A stretch of 64,000 nucleotides of DNA. It comes from Symsagittifera roscoffensis (taxonomy: Eukaryota; Xenacoelomorpha; Acoela; Convolutidae). The first letter of the stretch is position 1; each line of letters starts with the position of its first letter. The DNA lies in contig NC_087063.1 in NCBI RefSeq assembly GCF_963678635.1, positions 21,336,701 to 21,400,700 on the forward strand, read 5' to 3'. The notes under the pieces are model-generated. The model worked only from the letters and a program-made list of their open reading frames with translations. It searched no databases and was not told the DNA's origin. Positions 1 through 9,067 of this stretch are shown here, in pieces. A program made the translations under genes and the position numbers.

Positions 1-639
1 ACACACCAATATGTATTTTTTTGTTCCCCATACTAAAGGTAACGGACCAGCGAAATCTAATTCCATTTCTTGGTTTGGTTCTTCGACCATTGGGAGTTCC
101 CCTAGGGTATTGTGTTTTATAAGAGGTTTCAAATTTTTACCTGCTTTCACGCACTCTATACAATTTTCGCCGTGGACTTGGATTTCACGGTAAATTTTCG
201 GCCACCAGATGTATTGCGTTGCCAGGCTTTTCATTGCGAACTGGCCGGGGTGGGCTTCGTGTAGTCTGTTCAGCATAGTCGATCTTAGGCATGCTGGGAT
301 TACTAAACGGTTGTCCAAATAGAGGCATCCTCCACTGACATGTAAGTTATTCAAATATGACTTATAATAGTTTCCCAGTTGTAGGATATCCTGTTTTCGG
401 TCTTCCTCGATTGCCTTGATTATCTTTTTCAGAATTAGATCTTGTTTCGATAAGAGGGACATAAATTTAGAGTCAAATATTTCCGGCCAAGAGAAAGGGA
501 ATAAGTTAACTGTTTTCTTTTTGCTAGGTGATCTATTCTCGGGTTTGTCCGACGGGTTACTAGTATTTGGTGTTAAAACGTCCGTGTTTTCTTTAGTAGT
601 AAGTTCTTTTTGTTGGTTAAATTCAATTTGTTCTGCCAT
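1..639 (-). CDS. Integrase region of a Ty3/Gypsy LTR retrotransposon (partial, runs off window)
   Basis: The minus strand stays open from a Met at 639 to the window edge. It reads into the zinc-binding N-terminal domain of a retroelement integrase: HEAHPGQ, then YIWWPKIY, then CIEC (an H-H-C-C set). The start of the catalytic core follows, with ELDFAGPL carrying the first Asp of the DDE triad. The integrase would insert element cDNA into host DNA. The frame is +1 relative to the gag-pol frame that stops at 653, and it remains open upstream of that stop to about 795, so the two frames overlap by about 140 bases. How it is translated (shift, separate initiation, or a fixed frame break) cannot be told from one copy. 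About 215 codons are visible; the remaining core and C-terminal domain lie outside. Confidence 0.85.
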   Translation of the reverse strand, partial: MAEQIEFNQQKELTTKENTDVLTPNTSNPSDKPENRSPSKKKTVNLFPFSWPEIFDSKFMSLLSKQDLILKKIIKAIEEDRKQDILQLGNYYKSYLNNLHVSGGCLYLDNRLVIPACLRSTMLNRLHEAHPGQFAMKSLATQYIWWPKIYREIQVHGENCIECVKAGKNLKPLIKHNTLGELPMVEEPNQEMELDFAGPLPLVWGTKKYILVC

Positions 640-652
640 TTCTTTCAGGATT

Positions 653-3600
653 TTAAAATTCGTAAAAAAAGTCGTTAGTTTTGCAAGATGAGTCACACAG
701 TTCTGTACGCGAGTGAGAATTTTGACACACTGAAATGTTGGAATGGTTAGATATCGCTTGGAAAGTTTCAGCGGCATTAGCAATTCGTTTATCACGTTCT
801 ATTTCTTGACTGGTCATATGATCTGTTGACTGGCTAATCGCATTGCAAGAAGTGACGTCATGTGCTAAGAAATGTTGAGAAAATTGATTTCTTATTTGCG
901 CCCACGAATTTTTTGGCATAAGGTGATCAAAGCCTAGGAGTGTACTAATCTGGTTTACTGAAGCGATAACGAACTTCTCGTCATCCAGAGAAACTGGTAC
1001 GGGTTCACCCGATGGGTGTCGGGATATATAATCGACAAATCCCATATCTTTTCCGGGTAAATGTTCTACGGTAAAGTCGAACGGTAATAGTTTATCCGCC
1101 CAACGGGTGAGGCGTGATTGGGCCGTTTTAGTGTATTTATCGTCTTTCAGTGCTCCTATTAAGGCTTTGTGATCTGTTAAAATTGAGAATTGATTACCCA
1201 GTAGATAATTTTTGAAATGATCTAGTGCCCAGACTAATCCCAGTAATTCGAGTTCGTTAGTGCTGTATTTTAATTCGGCGATATTCAAAAATCTGCTAGC
1301 GAACGCTACGGTCTTCCAATTTCCCCAATGGTCTTGTTCGATTGACGCGCCCAATCCTAAATGTGAGGCGTCGCATTTCACCCGAGTGTTCAGTTTTACA
1401 TCGAAATGGTGGTTCATCACCGTATTACAAATTTCGTTCTTGATTTTTTCAAACGCTTCCGTATGTACTGTGGACCACTTAAATGGTTTATTCTTTTGCA
1501 TAAGTTCTCTGAAGGGTGTTGATAGGGACGCTAGGTTTGGTATGAACTTATTAAATTGGTTAATCGATCCCATTAAGGATCTGATGTCTTTAATACAGTT
1601 TGGTTCTTTTAGGTTTCTGATTGCGTCAGATTTATGTATTAATGGTGTCGTCCCTTTTGCGTCGATTCTAAATCCCAACCATTCTATGTTATGAGTTAAA
1701 AACGTGCATTTTTCCCATTTTATGGCTAGTCCCTCGTCATCTAGCGTTTTTAACACATTAATGACTAGCTTTTTATGTTCTTCCTCGCTACCTACGGTGG
1801 CGATTAGGATGTCGTCAAGATAACAATGATTATTTGGTAGTTTTTCCGTCAAACGGTCCATTATACGTTGAAATTCATTGGGCATATCGCCTAGTCCATA
1901 GAATCCGGTTTTAAAACGGTATGAACCCGTTACTTCTCCCCCCACAATGTTAAAATTACACTGATTACTTGCCTTTTTCGAAAGCGGAATTTGGCTGTAG
2001 GCGTATTTTAGATCTATCGACGAAAACCAGATGTTTCTTTGATCGTGGCCGCTAATAGTGACTGCAACGTTGTCAATTAGTTCGAATAGATTCGGCATTT
2101 GATATCTATTGCGAAATATTTGTTTGTTTAGTAGTTTTGAGTTCAACGCTAGTTTTATTGATCCATCCCTTTTTGCTGTAATCACGATAGGGGAAATAAA
2201 ACAATCTTCAGAGCATCTAGATAGTTTTTCAATGTGTCCGTCACTTAATAATTGGTCGATGCATAGTTTGACTTTGGGGAGAAGATGGATTGGGATACGT
2301 TTCCCTTTCACCTGTATCGGTTTTATCGGCTCGTTAAAATAAGTATTAACTACGTAGTTTTTTGATCTACCAGTTCTTTTTATAAGGTCTGGAAAGTGCT
2401 TTGATATGTATAGTTTAAACTCACATTGGGATGATGTCTCTTGGTTTTGATCCTGTTGGATGTCGGATGCGAATTTTATTTGATTGACATTTGTCCCGAT
2501 GGGTGGTACTTTCTGGTTTTCCCGTGACTTTGACCCGTTGGGTGGAGGTTGTTTTTGAAATACTACAATACCCAAATTTGGTAGGATGTCATTTCCTAGT
2601 AGATTTCTTTCAGCCCCTTCTGTGATAAAAAGTTTTTGATCATTAGCCTCCCATCCTTTCGATTGGATTTTCACTCGAACTTTTCCAATAATATTGATCG
2701 TACTCCCGAAACCCTGGTATGCTTTCTTTGTTATCTCGTCCACAGGTTCTAGCTTTACAAATCTGTCTCGTATCTTCAGTTCGTGTAGTAGGTCTTTTTT
2801 CATGAAGGAAACTGGGCTTGCAGAGTCAATTTGGATCTCGGTATAGTAGGGGTTGAATTTTCCCAGAGCTACTTTTAGTGTCTTTTTCAATTCTAATCCT
2901 TCGTGATTGAATACTGTTCTCACTCCGCGCTCTATTTTGTCTTCTACGGCATTTATTTGGTTATCTGTGTCGATGGATAGAACTAAGAAGTCGTCTAGGT
3001 TAACCTCAAATTCGGGATTTTCCTGCGGGTTGGCCCGGATATTTTCGTTTTCTTGGGGTACCCGATTCTGATCGACGATGTTAGTTTGAGTTTTTGCTGA
3101 ACTCCTACAGTGTTTAGCAAAATGTCCTTTCCGTCCGCACGTATTGCAGTTTCTATCTCTAGCCGGGCATGTGGATAGGTGTCCTTTTTTGAATTGCTGA
3201 CCGCAATTACGGCACTTGTTATTTTCGACTATGTTTAATGTTGATTCGTTCTTCACGTATTGTGATCTTGGTCCTGGGTTGTAAGTTGGGAATTTTAGAT
3301 ACTGTTGATGAATTTTAGTACCTTTTTCGTGAACTAATACGTAAGATAGTACGTTTTCTGGGGTCAAGTATTCAATGCATAGTTTCTTTTGGATCTCGAC
3401 ATTTCTCATGTTGGTTATGAAAATGTCTCTTACTAGTTCTGACTCGAGTTCCCCCAGTTTACAATTTTTTGCTAGTTCTGAAAGAATTTCATGGAATTTT
3501 TCTAAGGACTCATGTTCTTTCTGTCTTCGGCCAAAAAATTTAAATCTTTCGTATGTTAGGTTTGTAGTGATCGTGAAAGTCGTTTTTAATAGTTCCCAAA

Positions 3601-4045
3601 ATTCTGCGAAATTAATATCCAGAATTTTTTTTCCAGGATTTTTATGAGAAAAGCATTTCTGTCCTTCTTTCCCGAGTGCTAGGTATAGCTGTGATTTGAG
3701 CTTCTTGTCAATATCTCCTATTTGAAGTCCGTTGAATTTTGCGTTATCTTCCGCCCTTCTCCTTTTTAATTCTTCGTTGTAATTTTGTACTGCTACTCTA
3801 TGACGTTCCTCTTTTTCGGCCCGACGGGTCTGATCCTCGGATGGGTCCAGTGGTTCTGCCATAGGGTAGATTAGTTCTTCTCTTATCGGTGGGTTAATTA
3901 CATCTTCGATGTCTACGGAGTCTTTCGCAATAATTGTCAGTTGGAATTTTTCCGCCCACCTTTCCCAGTCATGTTGATTTTCGTATGATGAGTTGTTCCA
4001 AAAAAACTCTAGTCCGCGTAGATTTGATTCATCCGACTGCGCCAT
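653..4045 (-). CDS. Gag-Pol polyprotein (gag, protease, RT, RNase H) of a Ty3/Gypsy retrotransposon
   Basis: This is an uninterrupted 1130-residue frame. Residues 1 to ~260 are a gag-like region. Two zinc knuckles follow near 277-312 (CRNCGQQF..., then CNTCGRKGHFAKHC). A retropepsin-like domain lies near 405 with IDSASPV, so Asp-Ser-Ala stands where Asp-Thr/Ser-Gly is usual. Reverse transcriptase comes next: FSSIDLKYAYSQIPLS (motif A), GFYGLGDMPNEFQ (motif B) and YLDD near 741 (motif C). RNase H follows with KCDASHLGLGA near 890, the ELELLGLVWAL helix and TDHKALIGAL. This order is that of Ty3/Gypsy elements. The start is the first Met, 13 bases after a possible primer-binding site. Because the frame is free of stops, the copy is likely young. 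Integrase is not in this frame; it lies in +1 immediately beyond. Confidence 0.95.
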   Translation of the reverse strand: MAQSDESNLRGLEFFWNNSSYENQHDWERWAEKFQLTIIAKDSVDIEDVINPPIREELIYPMAEPLDPSEDQTRRAEKEERHRVAVQNYNEELKRRRAEDNAKFNGLQIGDIDKKLKSQLYLALGKEGQKCFSHKNPGKKILDINFAEFWELLKTTFTITTNLTYERFKFFGRRQKEHESLEKFHEILSELAKNCKLGELESELVRDIFITNMRNVEIQKKLCIEYLTPENVLSYVLVHEKGTKIHQQYLKFPTYNPGPRSQYVKNESTLNIVENNKCRNCGQQFKKGHLSTCPARDRNCNTCGRKGHFAKHCRSSAKTQTNIVDQNRVPQENENIRANPQENPEFEVNLDDFLVLSIDTDNQINAVEDKIERGVRTVFNHEGLELKKTLKVALGKFNPYYTEIQIDSASPVSFMKKDLLHELKIRDRFVKLEPVDEITKKAYQGFGSTINIIGKVRVKIQSKGWEANDQKLFITEGAERNLLGNDILPNLGIVVFQKQPPPNGSKSRENQKVPPIGTNVNQIKFASDIQQDQNQETSSQCEFKLYISKHFPDLIKRTGRSKNYVVNTYFNEPIKPIQVKGKRIPIHLLPKVKLCIDQLLSDGHIEKLSRCSEDCFISPIVITAKRDGSIKLALNSKLLNKQIFRNRYQMPNLFELIDNVAVTISGHDQRNIWFSSIDLKYAYSQIPLSKKASNQCNFNIVGGEVTGSYRFKTGFYGLGDMPNEFQRIMDRLTEKLPNNHCYLDDILIATVGSEEEHKKLVINVLKTLDDEGLAIKWEKCTFLTHNIEWLGFRIDAKGTTPLIHKSDAIRNLKEPNCIKDIRSLMGSINQFNKFIPNLASLSTPFRELMQKNKPFKWSTVHTEAFEKIKNEICNTVMNHHFDVKLNTRVKCDASHLGLGASIEQDHWGNWKTVAFASRFLNIAELKYSTNELELLGLVWALDHFKNYLLGNQFSILTDHKALIGALKDDKYTKTAQSRLTRWADKLLPFDFTVEHLPGKDMGFVDYISRHPSGEPVPVSLDDEKFVIASVNQISTLLGFDHLMPKNSWAQIRNQFSQHFLAHDVTSCNAISQSTDHMTSQEIERDKRIANAAETFQAISNHSNISVCQNSHSRTELCDSSCKTNDFFYEF

Positions 4046-4057
4046 GTTAAAAAATTA

Positions 4058-4065
4058 GGATACCA
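4058..4065 (-). promoter_or_regulatory. Candidate tRNA primer-binding site
   Basis: TGGTATCC on the minus strand begins with the TGG that pairs with a tRNA 3' CCA end. It lies 13 bases before the gag Met and just after the presumed 5' LTR. Only the first few bases support the call, and the priming tRNA is not identified. Confidence 0.35.
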
Positions 4066-4700
4066 CTCGTGTTGTAAAAGAGTGACTTAAACTAAGAATA
4101 GATTAAGACTGTGGATGATTAAGATTCCTACTAAAATTGTAGGCTTTTATTTAAGACTAAATAAAAGACGGGGATTCTATCTAAGTTAAGAGAGGTTTAA
4201 AAGATTGAATTGGTTGCGATTGATTTGTTACGTATCATAAAAGATAGTGTCCAATTCAGAGTCTACCAAAAGCCGTTGCGCTTTTGGCAGGTATATAAAT
4301 TAACAACTTAAAGGTCGATGGTAAGTTAAGATCAGAGGTTAAATAAACAAACCATAATACTTTTACAACCTCAATTTGCAAAATAGTACTTCAGTGGGTG
4401 TTTTTTCATCACTGCAGTGAGAAATTGGTGGTAGATAAAAGGGTACATTAACGGTTTTTCTTTGTGTTTTGCGGGATGGATTTTTCAAAAGTCGAAACAG
4501 AAAATAAATTTGGTGGTTACAAGTTTTTTTTAAAGCTGCAGCTTAAAGTTGAAGGCTGATTGAAGGCATTTTTATGTTGACGAGTGATGTTTACGAGTTG
4601 AATTTGGTCAAAAACTGCATTGGACGTCAATTAAGTCAAAAATGTTGACTTAAATTCGTGTTGACCGTAAAAAATATGTTAATGCATCAAGTGTTACTCC
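4066..4700 (-). repeat. Probable 5' LTR of the Gypsy element
   Basis: This non-coding block lies between the gag leader and the phosphatase gene. In minus orientation it carries a TATA-like TTTATATACC near 4290 and, downstream of it, an AATAAAAG polyadenylation-like signal near 4148. That order is expected of U3-R-U5. A hairpin, CCAAAAGC...GCTTTTGG, sits at about 4266-4288. The outer LTR edge is not fixed, because the 3' LTR is outside the window and cannot be compared; 4700 is a rough limit. Confidence 0.5.
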
Positions 4701-4757
4701 ATCAAGTATATGTTAACTTCTACTTTCTTTTTGGACATTTTGAACTCCATTACTAAC

Positions 4758-5052
4758 CGCTGGCGGACAAGCCTCTGCATCGGTGGCTCCGTCGCCCACC
4801 ATAATCACATGTCTATGTTCACCCCTCTCTTTGATCGCCGAGACTGCCAGTGCTTTCCCACCCGACATCGAAGTCGGCTCTGTTTCGTCGAAGCCAGCGT
4901 AGTCGCCCGCCGAGTTGAAGAGAAGTTTATTCGCGAAAACATTGGATTCGGGAATGTTTATTTGTTTGGCCAGAGGTAAAATTAATGACTGGAAACCACC
5001 GGAGACTAAGTAGACTTCAACTTTTCGACGTTGGAGGTCCTTCACAAGTTCC
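4758..5052 (-). CDS. PSPH: Phosphoserine phosphatase exon 4
   Basis: The acceptor is TTTTCTAG. The exon encodes ELVKDLQRRKVEVYLVSGGF through GDGATDAEACPPA. The reading frame continues past the likely GTTAGT donor for 14 unrelated residues to a stop, so use of the donor is inferred from loss of similarity after CPPA. Confidence 0.9.
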
Positions 5053-6203
5053 CTAGAAAAAGTTCATTGCATATGCTTGGTTGTTTGCATATGAAGCATC
5101 ATTTAATAAGAAACCATAAGATATATATCTATCCGTTTGCGCCAAGGGCGGATCTAGGATTTTCTCGAGGGGGGGGGGGCGGATTTTCAAAAAAATATTT
5201 TGAAAACTTTGTCTACATTTTTTTAGGTCGACCAAATTGATTTTCCGAGCTCTCCCAAAGCATTCTAAAGACCCTGTTTCAGTCAAATTTTCTGCGCCGC
5301 AGGCAATCTGTTGAAAAAACGGGCCGAAAAAAGGCATTTTTAGGCACTTTTTGGAAAATTTTGAACAAAAAATCGCGCTTTTTCGGCGCGCGCTAACACC
5401 TCAAAATTAGTACATTCTGGCGCCGAAGGCGCCTTTAGAAAACTTTTAGGGTCAGTCAGCCAAAAATGAATATCTTAAATAGTACTAAGTGGGGACCATA
5501 TGCTAACGGATTACTTACTCTATTCCAGTTGTCAGTATCAAATCATTGTTCAGCTTGAAATTTTCCACCTGAAAGGTTGATATCATGTTGAATCTAAAAG
5601 TCTTAATAAAAACAAGCCTTGTTCATTCGTTAGTTTTTCTTACAGATTTTAGGTCAGGCTTCATGATGTTGAGTCTTTCTCGCAGAGCTGATCTGAAGTT
5701 CATGTTGCCTCCCATGGCATTCTTAGTTCTAAGCAGAAAACCAAATGAAGTATTGCGCTGCGTAACAGCGGGTCCGGGCCAAAGTCATCGTTTAATGTTC
5801 AGACTATCAAGACTTTTAAGATAATTTTTCTGACAAAGTTTGATTTCAAAGCTTGAATCAGACCTTAGTAAAGCTATTTTTTCAGCCTGAAAGCAAGTTA
5901 TTTCTCTTAAAGATCTCCTCTCCAACCATGGAAAACCTTAGATCTGCGAATTAAATAAAAAGATATCGCCGTCTAATGGAAACAACCGGATTGATATTCT
6001 ACTTACACCTGTTGCACTCGATTCCCAACTCCCAAATAATCGGCCAGCTCATCTATGAATTCTCCCTGGACCACGGTGGAGTCCACGTCAAAACAGACGG
6101 CGTCATGGGCACCCAAATTAGCCCAAAGGGTCATGACCTCAGACCTACTTTTGGGGAGATTGAGAGGCAAGTTTCGAAAAGTGGGAAGCGCTGAACTGGG
6201 CAT
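4758..6203 (-). CDS. PSPH: Phosphoserine phosphatase, four exons, 3' end missing
   Basis: This HAD-superfamily enzyme hydrolyses O-phosphoserine to serine, the last step of serine synthesis in the cytosol. The exons are 6203-6007, 5728-5644, 5568-5519 and 5052-4758, with GT-AG borders and matching phases (2, 0, 2), giving 209 residues. Motif I is DVDST at 39-43 (nucleophile Asp39, acid/base Asp41). AMGGNMNF near 70 is the substrate-loop region. Motif II is SGGF at 128-131, motif III is Lys177 in SGGKALAV, and motif IV is GDGATD at 197-202. FANKLLFN and YAGFDETEPT are also typical of the family. The animal enzyme usually runs ~225 residues and ends with a GFGG...-type segment encoded by a further exon; that is absent here and is probably beyond the Gypsy element. 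The first Met gives a ~20-residue N-terminal extension compared with usual forms; Met24 is an alternative start. Confidence 0.93.
5147..5505 (+). mobile_element. MITE copy (hAT-like ends), inside PSPH intron 3
   Basis: The copy starts at GGGCGGATCTAGGATTTTC, followed by a run of G. It contains the family's internal markers: GGTCGACCAAATTGATTTTC, TAGGCACTTTTTGGAAAATT, CGGCGCGCGCT and a GGCGCC-rich palindrome. Related copies occur near 21 kb, 43 kb, 55.7 kb and 62 kb. The right end is diverged and its edge approximate. It fills most of the 466-base intron. Confidence 0.75.
5519..5568 (-). CDS. PSPH: Phosphoserine phosphatase exon 3
   Basis: This 50-base exon has a TTTCAG acceptor and a GA|GTAAGT donor. 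It encodes the LTTGI stretch corresponding to the usual LTPGI. The trailing GA joins the first G of exon 4 to give Glu. The preceding intron is only 75 bases. Confidence 0.88.
5644..5728 (-). CDS. PSPH: Phosphoserine phosphatase exon 2
   Basis: This 85-base exon lies between a CTTAG acceptor and a GTAAGA donor. The first A completes the split Val codon. It encodes TKNAMGGNMNF and RERLNIMKP, matching the family's cap region. Confidence 0.9.
6007..6203 (-). CDS. PSPH: Phosphoserine phosphatase exon 1
   Basis: It encodes residues 1-65 plus two bases of a Val codon, including the catalytic DVDST. The donor is GT|GTAAGT, a strong site. Choosing the first GT two bases earlier would put the next exon out of phase. 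Confidence 0.88.
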
Positions 6204-6734
6204 GATTCGAGTTTATTACACAAATAAAAAGCTGAATGTTTTTCAGAATCAAGTTGAAATGTGTTAAGTAGAAACTTTTAGATAGTAACTAAAGTTATGA
6301 ATAATAAAGTTTTCAAAACTCTACGAAAGGGGTGCGCAAGAATGAGTCAAAATCAAACTGCGTCGTCAAAATCAAATCTGATTGGCTGCGATTTTTGAGT
6401 CGACCACAAATGATGATTAACTTAGCAGGGATCGGTTATACTGGTTTATAAGACAAGCTCAATTGAACTAAATTTGACAATGTTTATCTTAATTAAGTTT
6501 GAGGCCTGCCTAGTGGTCATAATTTTGACTTTCATAAAGTCTGCATTTTAATTGTAATCTACGGAAAATTACTGATCCGATATTTAATCAGGTCCTGAAC
6601 TGTTGCAAAATAAAACGGATGAGTGCAATTTTGGTTTGACCTTATTTATATCTCTCACTTGATTAAGTTAAAAGAGACTCTGAAGTTTGAAAAGGTTCCC
6701 TCAGTATTAATTATGCGTGTCAGAAATACCCAAA
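6204..6734. other. Upstream flank of PSPH, nothing recognised
   Basis: This is AT-rich sequence between the PSPH start and the assembly gap. I see no convincing reading frame or repeat. It should contain the PSPH promoter, but no core element stands out. Confidence 0.5.
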
Positions 6735-6934
6735 NNNNNNNNNNNNNNNNNNNNNNNNNNNNNNNNNNNNNNNNNNNNNNNNNNNNNNNNNNNNNNNNNN
6801 NNNNNNNNNNNNNNNNNNNNNNNNNNNNNNNNNNNNNNNNNNNNNNNNNNNNNNNNNNNNNNNNNNNNNNNNNNNNNNNNNNNNNNNNNNNNNNNNNNNN
6901 NNNNNNNNNNNNNNNNNNNNNNNNNNNNNNNNNN
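6735..6934. other. Assembly gap of 200 Ns
   Basis: It is a run of exactly 200 N. Base composition differs on the two sides: GC-richer and without long A/T runs on the right. Continuity between the flanks is therefore not guaranteed. Confidence 0.99.
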
Positions 6935-8320
6935 GGTTTTATGCCCTAAGTAAACAAACCCATCCCTAACTTCCGGAAGTCGTTTCTCGGCCTTCAATGA
7001 GTACAGGGAGCTGAAACTTGGAGGGATGATAGGTAGTGGCAAGATACATCTTGTGTTTTAAATTGAACGTTTTCCAGCGGGTGGATCAGAAGCTATTAGG
7101 ACTTGCCAAACACCCCCTTAGACCGGAAATGGGCAGTTCACGCAAATTAACGGACGGTGGCATATTGATTTTATTGCGGCAATCGACATAAGATACGAAC
7201 CCGGAAAAAACCCCTTGTGAGTGAAAACCCTCCGACGACTCCTTCCGGTGTTAATAGTCTTTTTCCGGAAAAATGATAATGGACCCTAGAAATGGGATAA
7301 CTTTGGGATAACTTATATCCCGATAACTTATTGACGGGATATGGATGAAACTTGGTAGGTAGGACCCAAATGGGATTCTAAACCTGAATGTGGAAGATTG
7401 ACCCCGGGTGACCTCAAATTGACCTTTGGGCGTTTAGGACCAAAATTGCATGGAAAGCCCCAAGATTAACACCGGAAAAAGGCGTATTCCCCAGCCCGAC
7501 CCCTGGAAATGAGAATGGGTCACCTTGCTTAAAAAAATTGGGAGGAAACTTATATATTGGGAACTTGAGCAGAAGCTGATAGAGATATAGTTTTATATTG
7601 CAACCTTGAGGTCATAGAGTTAATTCAAACTAAACTTGGTAAGCACTAGATTCAGTTTAGCTTGGCAGATGATCTATTAATAGCAATTCAACTAGACTAA
7701 AGAAAAGTAGTCCCAGAGGAAATTGATATGATAGGACCGCAGCATGAGTATTAAATCTCCTAAATACTATGAAAGGACGGGGCTTTTACTTGGCTTCTCG
7801 GAAGTGAGTTTTTGGTTTGATTTGACCCCTAATAAAGGAAGTACAATACCCTGATAGCTGGAAGGTCGGAATAGAGTACAGATAGAAATTTTAGATGCCT
7901 AAAATGAATTAGCTACCCATGAAAAGGGTCTTCCCATGCCCCTGGGAGGTCGGAACGTTAACGGGATAATTAAATAAAGGACTTGGGAGAGTTGCTGAGT
8001 AAAGATAGCATGATTTGGAGGCTGAGTTGAACTCGAGGGCTGAAGTCATTGAGGTCAGAAATTAGTTGATTGGAATTGTATGACATTTGTTTGCTAGGTC
8101 AAAACGTGACACCTACCGCATACCATACCGGGTATCTAATAAGCGTGAAAAAGTTGATAAAAGAAACCAAACTTGGCACGGGGCAGAGTTGACAGGGGGG
8201 ATATAGTCTTAAAACATGTGTGGACGGGTCAATTAAGCGGATGCCAGGACTGATAGGAAAGAGCGTGAATTAACTAAAACTAAGTTTAAGCAAAGATAAG
8301 AAACTGGAGATTACCGGAGA
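6935..8320. other. Non-coding block of distinct composition
   Basis: This stretch has noticeably more G and fewer homopolymer A/T runs than the surrounding DNA, and no sizeable open frame. Short imperfect repeats of TGGGATAACTT occur near 7295-7320. I cannot assign it. It could be the leader or LTR of a retroelement cut by the assembly gap. Confidence 0.3.
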
Positions 8321-8540
8321 TCCTTTAAGAGTCAGAACAATTGTTAGCTACTATTAAGAGTAGTTGGTTCTCAGTCAGAGTAGGGAGCAATTGAAACTGA
8401 GATAGAGTATAGTTGGTTCTCAGCTAGTTAGAGAGAACAATTATTGATAGTTAGTCAAGTAGTTGGTTCTCGGAGTAAGGAACAAGTATAGCAGAATTAG
8501 CAGATAGTTGGTTCTCATCAGAGATTTTCTAGAGAAAGAG
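8321..8540 (+). repeat. Tandem repeat, four ~48-bp units sharing AGTTGGTTCTC
   Basis: The 11-mer AGTTGGTTCTC occurs exactly at 8362, 8411, 8461 and 8506, with spacings of 49, 50 and 45. The reverse-complement-like GAGAACAATT and CAGAACAATTG lie between units. Such arrays occur in retroelement control regions and in minisatellites; the sequence does not decide between them. Confidence 0.8.
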
Positions 8541-9067
8541 AAAAATTAGTTTAGTGAAATCAGTGAAAGTAAACTTGCAGTCAACCAACTGCGCTTAAAA
8601 ATTGCAGACCCTTTACCTTCGATTAGACTGATGAATTATTTCGCAGCCATTCAGAGCCTTCTGTAATTAGACAACTACTCTTTTGAAGTTATTTTAAAAT
8701 TGGAGATCATGTTGATTGTATTGATAAGACAGCCCTAAGAGCAATACAGAGAAGGGGCACGCAACAAAGAGCACAACAGAATAGTTGCCACCAAACTAGC
8801 CCTTTCGGGATTGTAGATAGTAGTGAATCTCGGTCAGCCCTGTAAATTCACTGCCCAAGGGACCACTAGAGAAGCAATCTACTAAATCTACACAATCTTA
8901 GGCCCTAAAAAATTTCTTTGCTTTTCGAATTTTTGTTTCTAATTTAGTGAAGAAAACTTTAAAGTCGTCAAGCAGAGTTAATCGGTTGTTGAGCTCTCCG
9001 ACCTTTAAGTAAAAAACTCAAAAATAAGAAAATTTTTGACAATTTTTGTACTTTTTTTAATCTACAG

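Larger units (their letters stand above)
1..4700 (-). mobile_element. Ty3/Gypsy-type LTR retrotransposon inserted next to the phosphoserine phosphatase gene
   Basis: The element combines the LTR-like block, gag-pol frame and integrase frame, all on the minus strand, the same strand as the interrupted host gene. It lies directly downstream of phosphatase exon 4, where the last coding exon is expected. The simplest reading is insertion into the final intron, with the last exon left of the window. The 3' end of the element is not seen. Confidence 0.85.

Noticed and set aside
4713-4757. Continuation of the PSPH frame past ACPPA
   Set aside because: The 14 residues after the GTTAGT donor have no resemblance to the family, so they are read as intron.
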